Shown here: one piece after another, positions 8,910-18,554 of the stretch
How the letters are laid out: each line of letters begins with the position of its first letter
Position numbering within the stretch: the first letter of the stretch is position 1
NCBI RefSeq assembly: GCF_014851585.1
Contig: NZ_JACVAB010000003.1
Span: forward strand, 186,001-250,000
Direction: 5' to 3'
From: Agrobacterium sp. AGB01
GTDB lineage: Bacteria; Pseudomonadota; Alphaproteobacteria; Rhizobiales; Rhizobiaceae
DNA: 64,000 nt
Program-made: the position numbers and the translations under genes
Notes under the pieces: generated by a model
The model's input: the letters and a program-made list of their open reading frames with translations, nothing else
Databases searched by the model: none
Told to the model about the DNA's origin: nothing

Positions 8910-9830
8910 ATGAAGAAGTTATTTGCCGCGGTATCGACAGCCGCAATCATTGCTATGGCTGGTCCGGCCTTGTCCGCCAGCATTATTGTTGTTGCACATG
9001 GACAGGCCAACGACCCGTTCTGGTCAGTCGTCAAAAACGGCGTGGAAAAAGCCGGCAAGGACACAGGCGCAACCGTAGAATTCCGTTCGCCTGAAACCTT
9101 CGACATGGTTCAGATGAGCCAGATGATTGATGCAGCAGTTAACCAGAAGCCAGATGGGCTTGTAGTTTCCATCCCTGATGCCGATGCACTTGGCCCATCC
9201 ATCAAGCGCGCGGTGGAAGCCGGTATTCCGGTCATTTCCATGAACTCCGGTTCCGATGTCGCTCACGAGCTCGGCGCCCTTCTTCACGTCGGCCAGTCTG
9301 AGTTCGACGCTGGCAAGGCAGCTGGTGCCAAGCTCGCTGAATTGGGCGGTAAGAAAGGCATCTGCATCAACCAGGAAGTCGGCAACGTGTCCCTCGACCT
9401 GCGTTGCAAAGGCTTTGCTGAAGGCTTTGGGCAAGTCACCGTTATCCCAACCGGTAACGACCCAGCAGAAGTGCAGGCCAAGGTTCGCGCCGCTCTCGAA
9501 TCCGACGCCGACGTTGACACGGTTCTGTCTTTGAACGCCTCGCTGGTCGGTGAGCCCACAGTGCAGGCAGCGCAGGCAATCGGCCGCGACAAGGTCATGA
9601 TCGCTACCTTCGACCTGTCGTCTGGCTTCCTGCAGGACATTGTCGACGGCAAGGCAACCTTCGCCATCGATCAGCAGCAGTTCCTGCAGGGTTATCTGCC
9701 TGTTTCCTTCTTGGCGCTTCATGCCGAATACGGCCTGATCCCGGGCGGTGACGTACCATCCGGCCCGAACCTTGTGATGAAAGACTCGGCCGCAAAAGTC
9801 ATCGAGCTTTCCGCAAAGGGCATCCGCTAA
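8910..9830 (+). CDS. CUT2 sugar ABC transporter, substrate-binding protein
   Basis: A 306-residue periplasmic binding protein of the ribose/fructose/inositol type (Peripla_BP_4). The signal peptide covers about residues 1-22 (MKKLFAAVSTAAIIAMAGPALSA). Family strands are evident: SIIVVAHGQANDPFWSVVKNG, ...KPDGLVVSIPDADALGPSIKRAVEAGIPVISMNSG. GGGAGG precedes ATG 8910. It is followed by a matching permease and ATPase and is embedded among inositol genes, so myo-inositol is the likely ligand. Resemblance to the FrcB/IatA-type groups cannot be resolved by eye. Confidence 0.9.
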   Translation: MKKLFAAVSTAAIIAMAGPALSASIIVVAHGQANDPFWSVVKNGVEKAGKDTGATVEFRSPETFDMVQMSQMIDAAVNQKPDGLVVSIPDADALGPSIKRAVEAGIPVISMNSGSDVAHELGALLHVGQSEFDAGKAAGAKLAELGGKKGICINQEVGNVSLDLRCKGFAEGFGQVTVIPTGNDPAEVQAKVRAALESDADVDTVLSLNASLVGEPTVQAAQAIGRDKVMIATFDLSSGFLQDIVDGKATFAIDQQQFLQGYLPVSFLALHAEYGLIPGGDVPSGPNLVMKDSAAKVIELSAKGIR

Positions 9831-9884
9831 GCAACAGCCGGGCCATGCACTGGTGTGGCCTGGCTTTCTATCGGGAGGAACAGC

Positions 9885-10991
9885 ATGTCGACGGAGACGC
9901 TTGCTATGGTGGATGAACGCATTAAAGCTGAGTCCTTTGTGACCAGGCTCATGAAAAGACCAGAACTGGGAGCAATCGGAGGCGTCGTCCTCGTCACGAT
10001 CTTTTTCCTGATTACCGCCGACAGCACCATGTTCACGCTGTCAGGCATCATGAATTTCATGACCCCTGCAGCTCAATTGGGTATTCTCGGCATCGCCGCT
10101 GCCATGTTAATGATTGGCGGTGAGTTCGACCTCTCCATCGGCTCGATGGTCGCTTTTGCCGGGATGTTGTTCGGTGCTTTCACCGTTAATATCGGCCTGC
10201 CGCTGATCGTTGCCATTCCCCTGACCATGGGCCTTGCCGGTGCTCTTGGCATTGCAAACGGACTCATCGTCCTTCGCACCAAGCTGCCCTCTTTTATCGT
10301 CACACTTGCTGGTCTTTTCATCCTGCGCGGCGCATCGCTTGTTGGCCTTAAAATCGTCACTGGGGGTTCGACACAGCTGCGTGGTGTCCGTGAAGCAGTC
10401 GGCGGTGACTTCATTGCACCAATCTTCTCCGGGGATGCATTCGGCTGGTTCTTCCAGTGGATGGCAGACAAGGGGCTGATCGACACATTGCGCACCGGCG
10501 CACCCAAAGTACCGGGTGTGCCCGTTGAAATCCTGTGGTTCATCGGTTTTGCCATTATCGCCACCTACGTCCTTTTGCGCACGCCTTTTGGCAACTGGAT
10601 TTTCGCAACAGGTGGTGACTCCGTGGCCGCACAGAACTCGGGCGTCCCAGTCCGTCGCGTCAAACTTTCTCTGTTCATGTTGACAGCGATGGCTGCAGCT
10701 CTGGTCGCCATCATCACTGTCATCGATGCTGGTTCTACCGATGCACGTCGCGGCTTCATGAAGGAATTCGAAGCCATCATCACGGCCGTTATCGGCGGGT
10801 GCTTGTTGACGGGCGGATATGGCTCGGCGGTCGGTGCATTCTTCGGCGCCATCATCTTCGGCATGGTCACCATTGGCCTCACCTACACCAAATTCGACCA
10901 GGACTGGTTCCAGATCTTCCTTGGCGCGATGCTGCTGCTGGCTGTGATTTTCAACAATGCAATCCGCAAACGCGTAACCGGGGAGCGTTGA
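9885..10991 (+). CDS. CUT2 sugar ABC transporter, permease
   Basis: A 368-residue inner-membrane permease of the RbsC/FrcC type. It contains the family block [24 protein letters not shown] near the C-terminus and [17 protein letters not shown] near the N-terminus, with about eight to ten hydrophobic helices. An extra segment around 170-220 ([18 protein letters not shown] to [10 protein letters not shown]) makes it slightly longer than RbsC. ATG 9885 is chosen over 9855 because GGGAGGAACAGC precedes it. It lies between the binding protein and the ATPase, 1 base apart from the latter. Confidence 0.92.
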   Translation: MSTETLAMVDERIKAESFVTRLMKRPELGAIGGVVLVTIFFLITADSTMFTLSGIMNFMTPAAQLGILGIAAAMLMIGGEFDLSIGSMVAFAGMLFGAFTVNIGLPLIVAIPLTMGLAGALGIANGLIVLRTKLPSFIVTLAGLFILRGASLVGLKIVTGGSTQLRGVREAVGGDFIAPIFSGDAFGWFFQWMADKGLIDTLRTGAPKVPGVPVEILWFIGFAIIATYVLLRTPFGNWIFATGGDSVAAQNSGVPVRRVKLSLFMLTAMAAALVAIITVIDAGSTDARRGFMKEFEAIITAVIGGCLLTGGYGSAVGAFFGAIIFGMVTIGLTYTKFDQDWFQIFLGAMLLLAVIFNNAIRKRVTGER

Positions 10992-10992
10992 G

Positions 10993-11772
10993 ATGACTGC
11001 ACCTATCATCCACATGGAAAACATCAAAAAGCACTATGGCAATGTCATTGCCCTGAACGGTGTGACTTTTGATGTCATGCCCGGAGAATGCCACTGCCTT
11101 CTGGGCGACAACGGTGCCGGCAAATCTACCTTCATCAAGACAATGTCGGGCGTACACAAACCTAATGAGGGCAGCATTACCTTCGAAGGACGCCCCATGT
11201 CTTTCGAAACGCCGCGTGACGCGATGGAAGCCGGAATTGCCACCGTATTCCAGGATCTCGCCATGATCCCGTTGATGTCAGTTACCCGCAACTTTTTCAT
11301 GGGCCGCGAGCCGACAACGGGTAAGGGTATCTTCAAGCGCTTCGACATCGACCGTGCCAACGAGATTACTGTCCAGGAAATGCGCAAGATGGGCATCAAT
11401 CTGCGCGGACCTGACCAGGCTGTGGGCACATTGTCAGGTGGTGAACGCCAGACAGTTGCCATCGCAAGAGCGGTCTATTTTGGTGCGAAGGTCTTGATCC
11501 TTGACGAACCGACTTCGGCGCTTGGTGTGCGGCAAACCTCCAATGTCTTGGCAACCATCATGAAGGTACGCGCACAGGGTGTTGGCGTCGTCTTCATCTC
11601 TCACAACGTCCGCCATGCCATGGCCGTCGGTGATCGCTTTACCGTCCTGAACCGAGGCCAGACGCTGGGCACGGCGAAAAAGGGCGAAATCACAGCACCG
11701 GAATTGCAGGACCTTATGGCCGGAGGCCAGCAGCTTGCCGAGCTTGAAGGGTCTCTCGGCGGCACGATCTGA
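10993..11772 (+). CDS. CUT2 sugar ABC transporter, single-domain ATPase
   Basis: A 259-residue ABC ATPase with Walker [10 protein letters not shown], the signature [14 protein letters not shown], and Walker [13 protein letters not shown], followed by the switch His in [11 protein letters not shown]. Most CUT2 ATPases are double-domain proteins of about 500 residues; this one has a single domain like FrcA of the rhizobial fructose system, and presumably works as a homodimer. It completes the transporter whose binding protein and permease lie immediately upstream. Confidence 0.92.
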   Translation: MTAPIIHMENIKKHYGNVIALNGVTFDVMPGECHCLLGDNGAGKSTFIKTMSGVHKPNEGSITFEGRPMSFETPRDAMEAGIATVFQDLAMIPLMSVTRNFFMGREPTTGKGIFKRFDIDRANEITVQEMRKMGINLRGPDQAVGTLSGGERQTVAIARAVYFGAKVLILDEPTSALGVRQTSNVLATIMKVRAQGVGVVFISHNVRHAMAVGDRFTVLNRGQTLGTAKKGEITAPELQDLMAGGQQLAELEGSLGGTI

Positions 11773-11816
11773 TCCGTCAACAGACGTGCCCATATCTATC
11801 CATAGAAAGTGAACTG

Positions 11817-12944
11817 GTGACAGAGATGTCTTATCCAATGCCTGCAAAAGAACTCGGCATCGCCCTGATCGGCACCGGCTTTATGGGCAAGTGTCACGCC
11901 ATGGCCTGGCGCAATGTGGCAGCAGTGTTCGGCGGGGTGCATCCCCGCTTGGAAATCCTGAATGATGTTACGGAAGAGGCAGCGCAGAATTACGCTCGTC
12001 AGTTCGGATTTGCACGCGCGACCTCCCGTTGGGAAGATGCAATCAATGACCCCAAAGTCGATGTCGTCTCAATCACTGCGCCAAACGGCATGCACCGCCC
12101 AATGGCGGAGGCGGCTCTAAGTGCAGGCAAACATGTCTGGCTTGAAAAGCCGATGGCGCTGACACTTGACGACGCCCGCGCCATGGCGGCTCTTGCCGCA
12201 CAACATCCCGATCAGAAAACCATTCTTGGTTACAACTACCTGCGCAGCCCGGCATTCCAGTCCGCCAGAAAGATGATTACAAATGGCGTCATTGGCAAGC
12301 CCGTGGCATTTCGCGGCGTTTATGACGAAGACTATTCCGCTGACCCGCTCCTCCCTTGGTCATGGCGGATGACTCACGAAGGTGGTGGTCTGGGTGCTCT
12401 TGGGGATCTGGGCTGCCACCTCGTGAGCCAAATGATCGCATTGATGGGTCCTGTCACCGAAGTTGTGGCACAGACACAGATCGTTGTTTCAACCCGCAAC
12501 TCTCCCGAAGGTCCAAAGCCGGTCGAGAACGAAGACAGCGCACTCGCATTGTTGCGTTTCGCCTCTGGTGCCCAAGGTTCGTTCGCCACGTCACGTGTCG
12601 CTCGTGGCCGCAAATGCCGTTTGCAGTGGGAAGTGCATGGCACGGATGGAACGCTCGTCTTCGATCAGGAGAACATGAACGAACTTTGGCTGCATCGCCA
12701 TGGCGAAGCCGGTTTTACCCGTCATCTCACCGGACCGGACCAGCCTGATTTCGCAGCATTTTGCCCGGCACCGGGCCACAATTTCGGCTTCAACGAACAG
12801 AAGGTCGTTGAGGCACGCGATCTGTTGCGCGCGATCGCAGGTGGCGCTGCCTGTGGCCCTGATTTCATTCAGGGATTGGAAATCGAAAAGATAATTCACG
12901 CCATGGCAACGTCCCATGGAAGTGTCGTGCATATTGAAAGGTAA
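11817..12944 (+). CDS. Gfo/Idh/MocA-family oxidoreductase
   Basis: A 375-residue NAD(P)-dependent dehydrogenase, the second of this family in the operon. The Rossmann motif is [17 protein letters not shown], the EKP motif is [17 protein letters not shown], and the catalytic-side block is [19 protein letters not shown]. It is clearly different from iolG (longer, with a C-terminal extension), so it may act on an inositol isomer or derivative such as scyllo- or D-chiro-inositol; that is an inference from context. GTG 11817 and ATG 11826 are both possible starts. Confidence 0.85.
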   Translation: MTEMSYPMPAKELGIALIGTGFMGKCHAMAWRNVAAVFGGVHPRLEILNDVTEEAAQNYARQFGFARATSRWEDAINDPKVDVVSITAPNGMHRPMAEAALSAGKHVWLEKPMALTLDDARAMAALAAQHPDQKTILGYNYLRSPAFQSARKMITNGVIGKPVAFRGVYDEDYSADPLLPWSWRMTHEGGGLGALGDLGCHLVSQMIALMGPVTEVVAQTQIVVSTRNSPEGPKPVENEDSALALLRFASGAQGSFATSRVARGRKCRLQWEVHGTDGTLVFDQENMNELWLHRHGEAGFTRHLTGPDQPDFAAFCPAPGHNFGFNEQKVVEARDLLRAIAGGAACGPDFIQGLEIEKIIHAMATSHGSVVHIER

Positions 12945-12948
12945 GGCT

Positions 12949-14874
12949 GTGACCAAAACACTCGATGTCATTACAATCGGTCGCGCAGGTGTGGACCTCT
13001 ACGGTGCACAGGTCGGTGGCCGTCTGGAAGATATGGGGTCTTTCGAAAAATACATCGGAGGCTCTCCCACCAATATTGCCTGCGGCAGCGCACGTCTTGG
13101 TCTGAAAACAGCGCTTCTTAGCCGTGTTGGCAACGAACATATGGGCCGCTTCATTCTTGAGCAGTTGGCGCGGGAAGGTGTCTCCACCAAGGGCGTCAAA
13201 ATCGATCCTGAGAGACTGACTGCTCTCGTTATTCTGGGCATCCGCGACGACGAACAATTCCCGCTGATCTTCTACCGTGAAAACTGCGCAGACATGGCAT
13301 TGTGCGAAGATGATGTTGACGAGGCCTTTATCGCCTCTGCACGCGCCGTCGTCGTGACCGGCACGCATCTTAGCAACGCGCGCACTGAAGCCGCCGTTAT
13401 CAAGGCGCTGAAACTCGCGCGTAAACATGGTCTGCGGACAGCGCTTGATATTGATTATCGTCCAAACCTGTGGGGCGTCGCCGGTCATGGCGACGGTGAA
13501 AGCCGTTTCGTCGAAAGCCAAAAGGTCACCGCAAAACTCCAGGCATCGCTACATTACTTCGACCTGATCGTCGGGACGGAAGAAGAGTTTCATATTGCCG
13601 GCGGCAGCACCGACACACTGGCATGCCTGAGGGCTGTGCGGGCGCTTACGCCAGCCACCCTTGTCTGCAAACGCGGTGCACTCGGTGCCGTCGCATTCGA
13701 AAACGATATTCCTGACAGGCTTGACAAAGGGCAGTCCGGCCAAGGTTTCCCGATTGAAGTGTTTAATGTGCTGGGTGCTGGCGACGGCTTTTTCTCCGGC
13801 CTGCTCCGTGGCTGGATGACCGATCAGGACTGGCCAACATCTCTCAAATACGCCAACGCTTGCGGCGCATTTGCGGTCAGCCGACATGGCTGCACGCCAG
13901 CCTACCCAAGCTGGGAAGAGCTGCAATTTTTCCTTGAGCGTGGCGTTGTACGACCTGACTTGCGCAATGATCCAGTTCTGGAACAATTGCACTGGTCAAC
14001 CACAAGACACACGCGCGTTAATGGCGATTGGTCAACCATGCGGGTTTTTGCCTTTGACCACCGCATGCAGCTTGAGAGTATGCCGGGCTACACCTTGGAA
14101 AAGGGCGGTGCTTTCAAGGAACTGTGCCTTGATGCGGCTCTCAAAGTGCAGAATGGCCAGGCTGGCTACGGCATTCTTTGCGACCACCGCATTGGACGCT
14201 CAGCCTTGCAACGCGCCTCTGGAACAGGTCTTTGGATTGGCCGTCCGGCAGAACTCCCGGGATCAAGACCTCTAAAGCTTGAACCAGAACTGGGAACAGA
14301 CTGCGGGACACTGGTCGAATGGGCACGCGAAAACGTCGTGAAGGTTCTGTGCTTCTGCCACCCGCAAGATAGTGCAGAGGTATGGTCCGAACATATAGCA
14401 ACCGTAAAACGTCTGTTTGAATCTGCACGCCGTAATCGGCTGGAATTCCTTCTGGAAATCATTCCATCCAAGGTGGCAACAACAGATGACAACACGGTCG
14501 CAACCCTCGTGCACCGTTTCTATGAAGCTGATATTTTCCCTGACTGGTGGAAACTGGAACCGCTGAAGACGCATGCGGCTTGGGCTAACGCGATCGACGC
14601 CATTGAGGCACACGATCGCCACACCAGAGGCATCGTTGTTCTGGGACTTGAAGCGCCCGAAGCAGAGCTTTCACAGAGCTTCGAGGTCGCCGCGAGCTTC
14701 GATCTGGTCAAGGGTTTTGCAGTCGGTCGCACGATCTTTGCAGATGTCGCAACACGCTGGCTGGCAGGTGAGATCACAGACGCTGCCGCCACAGATGAAA
14801 TGGTGTCGCGTTACGCCCGTTTGTGCCGGGTTTGGGACAATGCACGCGCTAAGGCCAAGGAGTATGCCGCATGA
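12949..14874 (+). CDS. iolC: 5-dehydro-2-deoxygluconokinase fused to DUF2090
   Basis: A 641-residue fusion. The N-terminal half (about 1-330) is a PfkB-family kinase, with GGSPTNIACGSARLGLKTALL near the N-terminus and the anion-hole motif VLGAGDGFFSGLLRGW; it phosphorylates 5-dehydro-2-deoxygluconate. The C-terminal half (about 335-641) is DUF2090, an aldolase-like TIM barrel (FAFDHRMQLE, GILCDHRIGR, VKVLCFCHP, FAVGRTIFAD). GTG 12949 is preferred over 12916, with AAAGG just upstream and only a 4-base gap to the previous gene. Because no iolJ is present, the C-terminal domain may perform the aldolase step; that is inference. Confidence 0.93.
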   Translation: MTKTLDVITIGRAGVDLYGAQVGGRLEDMGSFEKYIGGSPTNIACGSARLGLKTALLSRVGNEHMGRFILEQLAREGVSTKGVKIDPERLTALVILGIRDDEQFPLIFYRENCADMALCEDDVDEAFIASARAVVVTGTHLSNARTEAAVIKALKLARKHGLRTALDIDYRPNLWGVAGHGDGESRFVESQKVTAKLQASLHYFDLIVGTEEEFHIAGGSTDTLACLRAVRALTPATLVCKRGALGAVAFENDIPDRLDKGQSGQGFPIEVFNVLGAGDGFFSGLLRGWMTDQDWPTSLKYANACGAFAVSRHGCTPAYPSWEELQFFLERGVVRPDLRNDPVLEQLHWSTTRHTRVNGDWSTMRVFAFDHRMQLESMPGYTLEKGGAFKELCLDAALKVQNGQAGYGILCDHRIGRSALQRASGTGLWIGRPAELPGSRPLKLEPELGTDCGTLVEWARENVVKVLCFCHPQDSAEVWSEHIATVKRLFESARRNRLEFLLEIIPSKVATTDDNTVATLVHRFYEADIFPDWWKLEPLKTHAAWANAIDAIEAHDRHTRGIVVLGLEAPEAELSQSFEVAASFDLVKGFAVGRTIFADVATRWLAGEITDAAATDEMVSRYARLCRVWDNARAKAKEYAA

Positions 14875-16703
14875 CGACCATAAGATTGACAGCGGCACAA
14901 GCCATGGTGAAGTGGCTCTCTGCACAGTTGACGGAAGAAAACGAACGTTTCATCGACGGTATCTGGGCGATTTTCGGCCACGGGAACGTTGCGGGACTTG
15001 GCGAAGCTTTGCAGAAGGCTGGCAACAGCTTGCCAACTTGGCGCGGGCAAAACGAGCAGACCATGGCACATGCGGCCATCGCCTATGCCAAGGCAAAAAA
15101 ACGCACACGTGCCCAGGCGGTGACATCATCCATCGGCCCCGGTGCGACCAACATGGTCACTGCTGCTGCTCTGGCGCACGTAAACCGTCTGCCATTGTTG
15201 CTTATTCCCGGCGATGTTTTTGCCAATCGTCGTCCTGACCCAGTGTTGCAGCAAATCGAAGACTTCGATGACGGCACGGTATCGGCGAATGATTGCCTGC
15301 GTCCTGTCAGCCGTTATTTCGACCGCATTACCCGGCCGGAACAGCTGCTAACTGCTTTGCCACGCGCCATGCGCGTGCTGACAGACCCTGCCAATTGCGG
15401 CCCGGTGACATTGTCATTCTGCCAGGACGTTCAGGCCGAAGCTTTTGATTGGCCGCAAGCGTTCTTTGAAAGCCGCGTTTGGCGCATACGCCGTCCAGCG
15501 CCGGACACACGCGACCTTGTAGAGGTTGAAAAAGCCATCCGCGCAGCACGCAACCCGGTCATCGTGGCAGGTGGTGGTGTGATCTACAGCGGGGCGGAGC
15601 AAGAACTGGCCGATTTCGCAACGCGCCACAACATACCGGTCATCGAAACGCAAGCAGGCAAATCCTCTTTGCCGCAAACGCACCCGATGAACTTCGGTGC
15701 TGCAGGCGTTGACGGATCAGCGGCAGCGAATGCTGTTGCGCGTAAGGCTGATGTCGTCATCGGCGTGGGCACTCGCTTTCAGGACTTCACGACAGGTTCC
15801 TGGACATTGTTTGAAGCAAAGGACCGCAAACTCATCTCGATCAACGTGCAGGCATATGATGCCGACAAACACGGTGCCATTGGTCTTGTTGCCGATGCCA
15901 AAGTTGCGCTCGAAGCACTCAGCGCCGCCTTGGGCGGTCACAAGTCGGAACAGGAAGACGGCGCCTTGCGCTCGGAGTGGCTGGCGGCTGTTGATCTCCA
16001 CTGTGCAGCGCCCAAGAGTGACGGCTTGCCGACCGACGCACAGGTCATTGGCGCCGTACAACGCGCAACAGGTGATAACGCGATTGCCATGTGTGCGGCC
16101 GGCACAATGCCCGGTGCATTGAAATTGCTGTGGCAGCCAAGTCAGGGTGGCTACCACATGGAATACGGCTTCTCCTGCATGGGTTATGAAATCGCCGGTG
16201 CCATGGGCCTGAAACTGGCGCGGCCGGAACGGGAAATCATCTGCTTTGTCGGCGATGGGTCCTACATGATGGCAAATTCGGAACTGGCCACAGCGGTCAT
16301 GCGCAAAGTACCTTTTACGGTCGTTCTCACGGATAATCGTGGTTATGGCTGCATCAACCGTCTGCAACACGCCAGCGGCGGTGCCGCATTCAACAACCTC
16401 TACGCCGATTGCAACATCGAACAACAGCCGCAAATCGACTTTGTCGCTCACGCGGCGTCTATGGGTGCCGTTGCCATCAAGGCGAAGAACATTGCCGATC
16501 TTGAACAACAGATTGCACAAGCCCGACAGCGCGATATCCCTACCGTCATCGTCATCGATACCGATCCGACCAATGGACCTGGTTTTGGCGACGCTGGAAA
16601 CTGGTGGGATGTTGCCGTGCCGCAAGTCGGAACAACAGAAAAATTGAAAGCAGCCTATGCCCGCTACCTTGAAGGTATGGCACGGCAAACACTGGTAAAT
16701 TGA
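14871..16703 (+). CDS. iolD: 3D-(3,5/4)-trihydroxycyclohexane-1,2-dione hydrolase
   Basis: A 610-residue thiamine-diphosphate enzyme that opens the ring of the diketo-inositol intermediate to 5-deoxyglucuronate. The three ThDP-enzyme domains are visible: the N-terminal PYR domain (about 30-200, with the catalytic Glu-type GHGNVAGLGEAL region), the central domain (about 215-350, VIVAGGGVIYSGAEQEL), and the PP domain with GDGSYMMANSELATA and the metal-binding N in LTDN. Its start overlaps the iolC stop (ATGA), which suggests translational coupling. Confidence 0.95.
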   Translation: MTTIRLTAAQAMVKWLSAQLTEENERFIDGIWAIFGHGNVAGLGEALQKAGNSLPTWRGQNEQTMAHAAIAYAKAKKRTRAQAVTSSIGPGATNMVTAAALAHVNRLPLLLIPGDVFANRRPDPVLQQIEDFDDGTVSANDCLRPVSRYFDRITRPEQLLTALPRAMRVLTDPANCGPVTLSFCQDVQAEAFDWPQAFFESRVWRIRRPAPDTRDLVEVEKAIRAARNPVIVAGGGVIYSGAEQELADFATRHNIPVIETQAGKSSLPQTHPMNFGAAGVDGSAAANAVARKADVVIGVGTRFQDFTTGSWTLFEAKDRKLISINVQAYDADKHGAIGLVADAKVALEALSAALGGHKSEQEDGALRSEWLAAVDLHCAAPKSDGLPTDAQVIGAVQRATGDNAIAMCAAGTMPGALKLLWQPSQGGYHMEYGFSCMGYEIAGAMGLKLARPEREIICFVGDGSYMMANSELATAVMRKVPFTVVLTDNRGYGCINRLQHASGGAAFNNLYADCNIEQQPQIDFVAHAASMGAVAIKAKNIADLEQQIAQARQRDIPTVIVIDTDPTNGPGFGDAGNWWDVAVPQVGTTEKLKAAYARYLEGMARQTLVN

Positions 16704-16706
16704 GGA

Positions 16707-17609
16707 ATGAGCATGATCCGCTTTGGAACTAATCCAATCGCCTGGGCCAATGACGACGACCAGACCCTTGGCGCAGATATACCGACAGAACAGATCCTCC
16801 GGGAAGCATCCGAGATCGGTTTCGACGGTATCGAAAACGGCCACCGCTGGCCCGATGAACCGGAGGCTTTGAAAAGCCTTCTTGGTTCCTATGGTCTTTC
16901 CTTCGTTTCCGGCTGGTATTCGCTCAACCTTTTGACCCAATCTGTCGAAGAGGAAAAGAAAGCAATTCAGAAACACCTCGACAAGCTGAAGCACAATGGC
17001 TGCAAAGTCTGCATCGTTTGTGAAACCTCCAATTCCATTCAAGGGCTGCAGACAGCACTTTCGGAAAGCCCGCACCTTTCAGCAGACGAGATGAAGGCTT
17101 TCGCTGCCAAGGTGGAAGAACTGGCCGCATTCACGGCGTCGCAGGGCATTACGCTGGTCTATCATCATCACATGGGCACTGTTGTCGAAACACCGGAAGA
17201 GATCGATGCCTTCATGGCCGCGACTGGCCCGGCAACACATCTGCTTTTTGACGCCGGACATTGCTACTTCGGCGCTAACGGCGCCGATCCGACACCCGTG
17301 CTTCGCAAATACGTAAAGCGCGTCGCGCACTTCCATGCCAAGAATGTCCGTCCCGCCATCATGCGACAGGTCCGCGAAAACGGCCTGTCATTTATGGATG
17401 GTGTGCGGGCAGGCGTATTCACCGTTCCGGGCGACAGCGAAGGTGGCGTCGATTTCCTGCCGCTTCTGCAAATACTCAAGGATGAGGGTTATCAGGGCTG
17501 GATCGTCATCGAAGCCGAGCAGGACCCGAAGGTCCGCAATCCCCATAAATACCAGTCTCTCGGCCTCCAAACCTTGAAAGAGGCCGCTGCAAAGACAGGT
17601 CTCGCCTGA
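16707..17609 (+). CDS. iolE: Myo-inosose-2 dehydratase
   Basis: A 300-residue TIM-barrel enzyme of the xylose-isomerase-like superfamily that dehydrates 2-keto-myo-inositol. Motifs include [17 protein letters not shown] at the N-terminus, the barrel strand [21 protein letters not shown] with metal-ligand residues, [14 protein letters not shown], and [10 protein letters not shown] near the C-terminus. It starts 3 bases after iolD, in the expected order of catabolic genes. GAGGA lies just upstream of ATG 16707. Confidence 0.95.
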   Translation: MSMIRFGTNPIAWANDDDQTLGADIPTEQILREASEIGFDGIENGHRWPDEPEALKSLLGSYGLSFVSGWYSLNLLTQSVEEEKKAIQKHLDKLKHNGCKVCIVCETSNSIQGLQTALSESPHLSADEMKAFAAKVEELAAFTASQGITLVYHHHMGTVVETPEEIDAFMAATGPATHLLFDAGHCYFGANGADPTPVLRKYVKRVAHFHAKNVRPAIMRQVRENGLSFMDGVRAGVFTVPGDSEGGVDFLPLLQILKDEGYQGWIVIEAEQDPKVRNPHKYQSLGLQTLKEAAAKTGLA

Positions 17610-17624
17610 AACACACTGAGCACA

Positions 17625-17712
17625 AGAACGCTGCTCCAGTGAACCCGTATGCAGCGTTCTCTTATCAATAGTTTTATTGCATGCATCACCCAAGGTTGCT
17701 CAAGCGGGTGAT
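17625..17712 (+). repeat. Two hairpins between iolE and iolB
   Basis: AGAACGCTGC (17625-17634) pairs perfectly with GCAGCGTTCT (17651-17660) around a 16-base loop. ATCACCC (17685-17691) pairs with GGGTGAT (17706-17712) around a 14-base loop and ends 8 bases before the AGGAGGA of iolB. The first is followed by a U-poor sequence (TCTTATCAATAGTTTTATTG), so it is at best a partial terminator. The pair may set relative expression of iolB. Confidence 0.55.
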
Positions 17713-17732
17713 ATTCCCCAGGAGGAAACACG

Positions 17733-18530
17733 ATGCCCAATCTTCTCCATCGGCCTTTTGGCACCCACGGAAAGGTGCACGAAATCACTCCCACCTCGGC
17801 TGGCTGGCGTTATGTCGGTTTTTCACTCTATCGTTTAAGAGCAGGTGAAAAAGCCGCAGAGGCAACGGGTGATCGTGAAGTGATCCTTGTCCTGATCGAG
17901 GGTAAAGCCGCGATAAATTCGGACGGCCGCGATTGGGGTGTCTTGGGCAACCGCATGAATGTGTTTGAAAAGACAGCTCCCCATTCGCTTTATCTGCCAA
18001 ATGGCTCGAACTGGCAGGCGACGGCCGAAACAGATTGCGTGATTGCCGTGTGTTCCGCTCCCGGCAAGAGTGGTCACGAAGCCCGCCTGATTGAACCAAA
18101 CAACATTACGCTTACACAGCGCGGCGAGGGTAGCAACACGCGCTACATCAACAATATCGCCATGGAAAACGAGGATTATTGTGACTCGCTGCTGGTCACC
18201 GAGGTCTTCACACCGGCTGGCAACTGGTCAAGCTATCCAAGCCATCGCCACGACGAAGATGATTTTCCGCGCATCACCTACCTCGAAGAGACCTATTATC
18301 ACCGCCTGAACCCTGCGGACGGTTTTGGCGTGCAGCGGGTCTATACAGATGACCTGCAATTGAATGAGACCATGGCAGTTCACGACGGCGACGTCGTCTG
18401 TGTGCCACGCGGCCACCATCCCTGCGGCGCGCCCTACGGCTTCGAGATGTATTATCTCAATGTGATGGCTGGCCCACTGCGCAAATGGCGGTTCGTTGCA
18501 GCCCCCAACGTCGCACATCTGTTGAAGTAA
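17733..18530 (+). CDS. iolB: 5-deoxy-glucuronate isomerase
   Basis: A 265-residue cupin-type isomerase converting 5-deoxy-glucuronate to 5-dehydro-2-deoxygluconate, the substrate of IolC. The metal-binding cupin signature is SSYPSHRHDEDDFPRITYLEE with the following YYHRLNP, and the second conserved block is VCVPRGHHPCGAPYGFEMYYLNVMAGP. A strong AGGAGGAAACACG precedes ATG 17733. It is separated from iolE by 123 bases with two hairpins, so it might have its own control, but it belongs to the same transcription direction and pathway. Confidence 0.95.
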   Translation: MPNLLHRPFGTHGKVHEITPTSAGWRYVGFSLYRLRAGEKAAEATGDREVILVLIEGKAAINSDGRDWGVLGNRMNVFEKTAPHSLYLPNGSNWQATAETDCVIAVCSAPGKSGHEARLIEPNNITLTQRGEGSNTRYINNIAMENEDYCDSLLVTEVFTPAGNWSSYPSHRHDEDDFPRITYLEETYYHRLNPADGFGVQRVYTDDLQLNETMAVHDGDVVCVPRGHHPCGAPYGFEMYYLNVMAGPLRKWRFVAAPNVAHLLK

Positions 18531-18554
18531 CCGCAGAACCTCAGAGTATTTATC

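Noticed and set aside
8783..9094. Plus-strand ORF of 103 codons overlapping the first sugar binding-protein gene
   Set aside because: It is a shadow of the binding-protein gene in another frame and shows no recognisable domain.
17697..17705. Half-site TTGCTCAAG before iolB
   Set aside because: Only the first seven bases match the LacI palindrome and the other half is missing.
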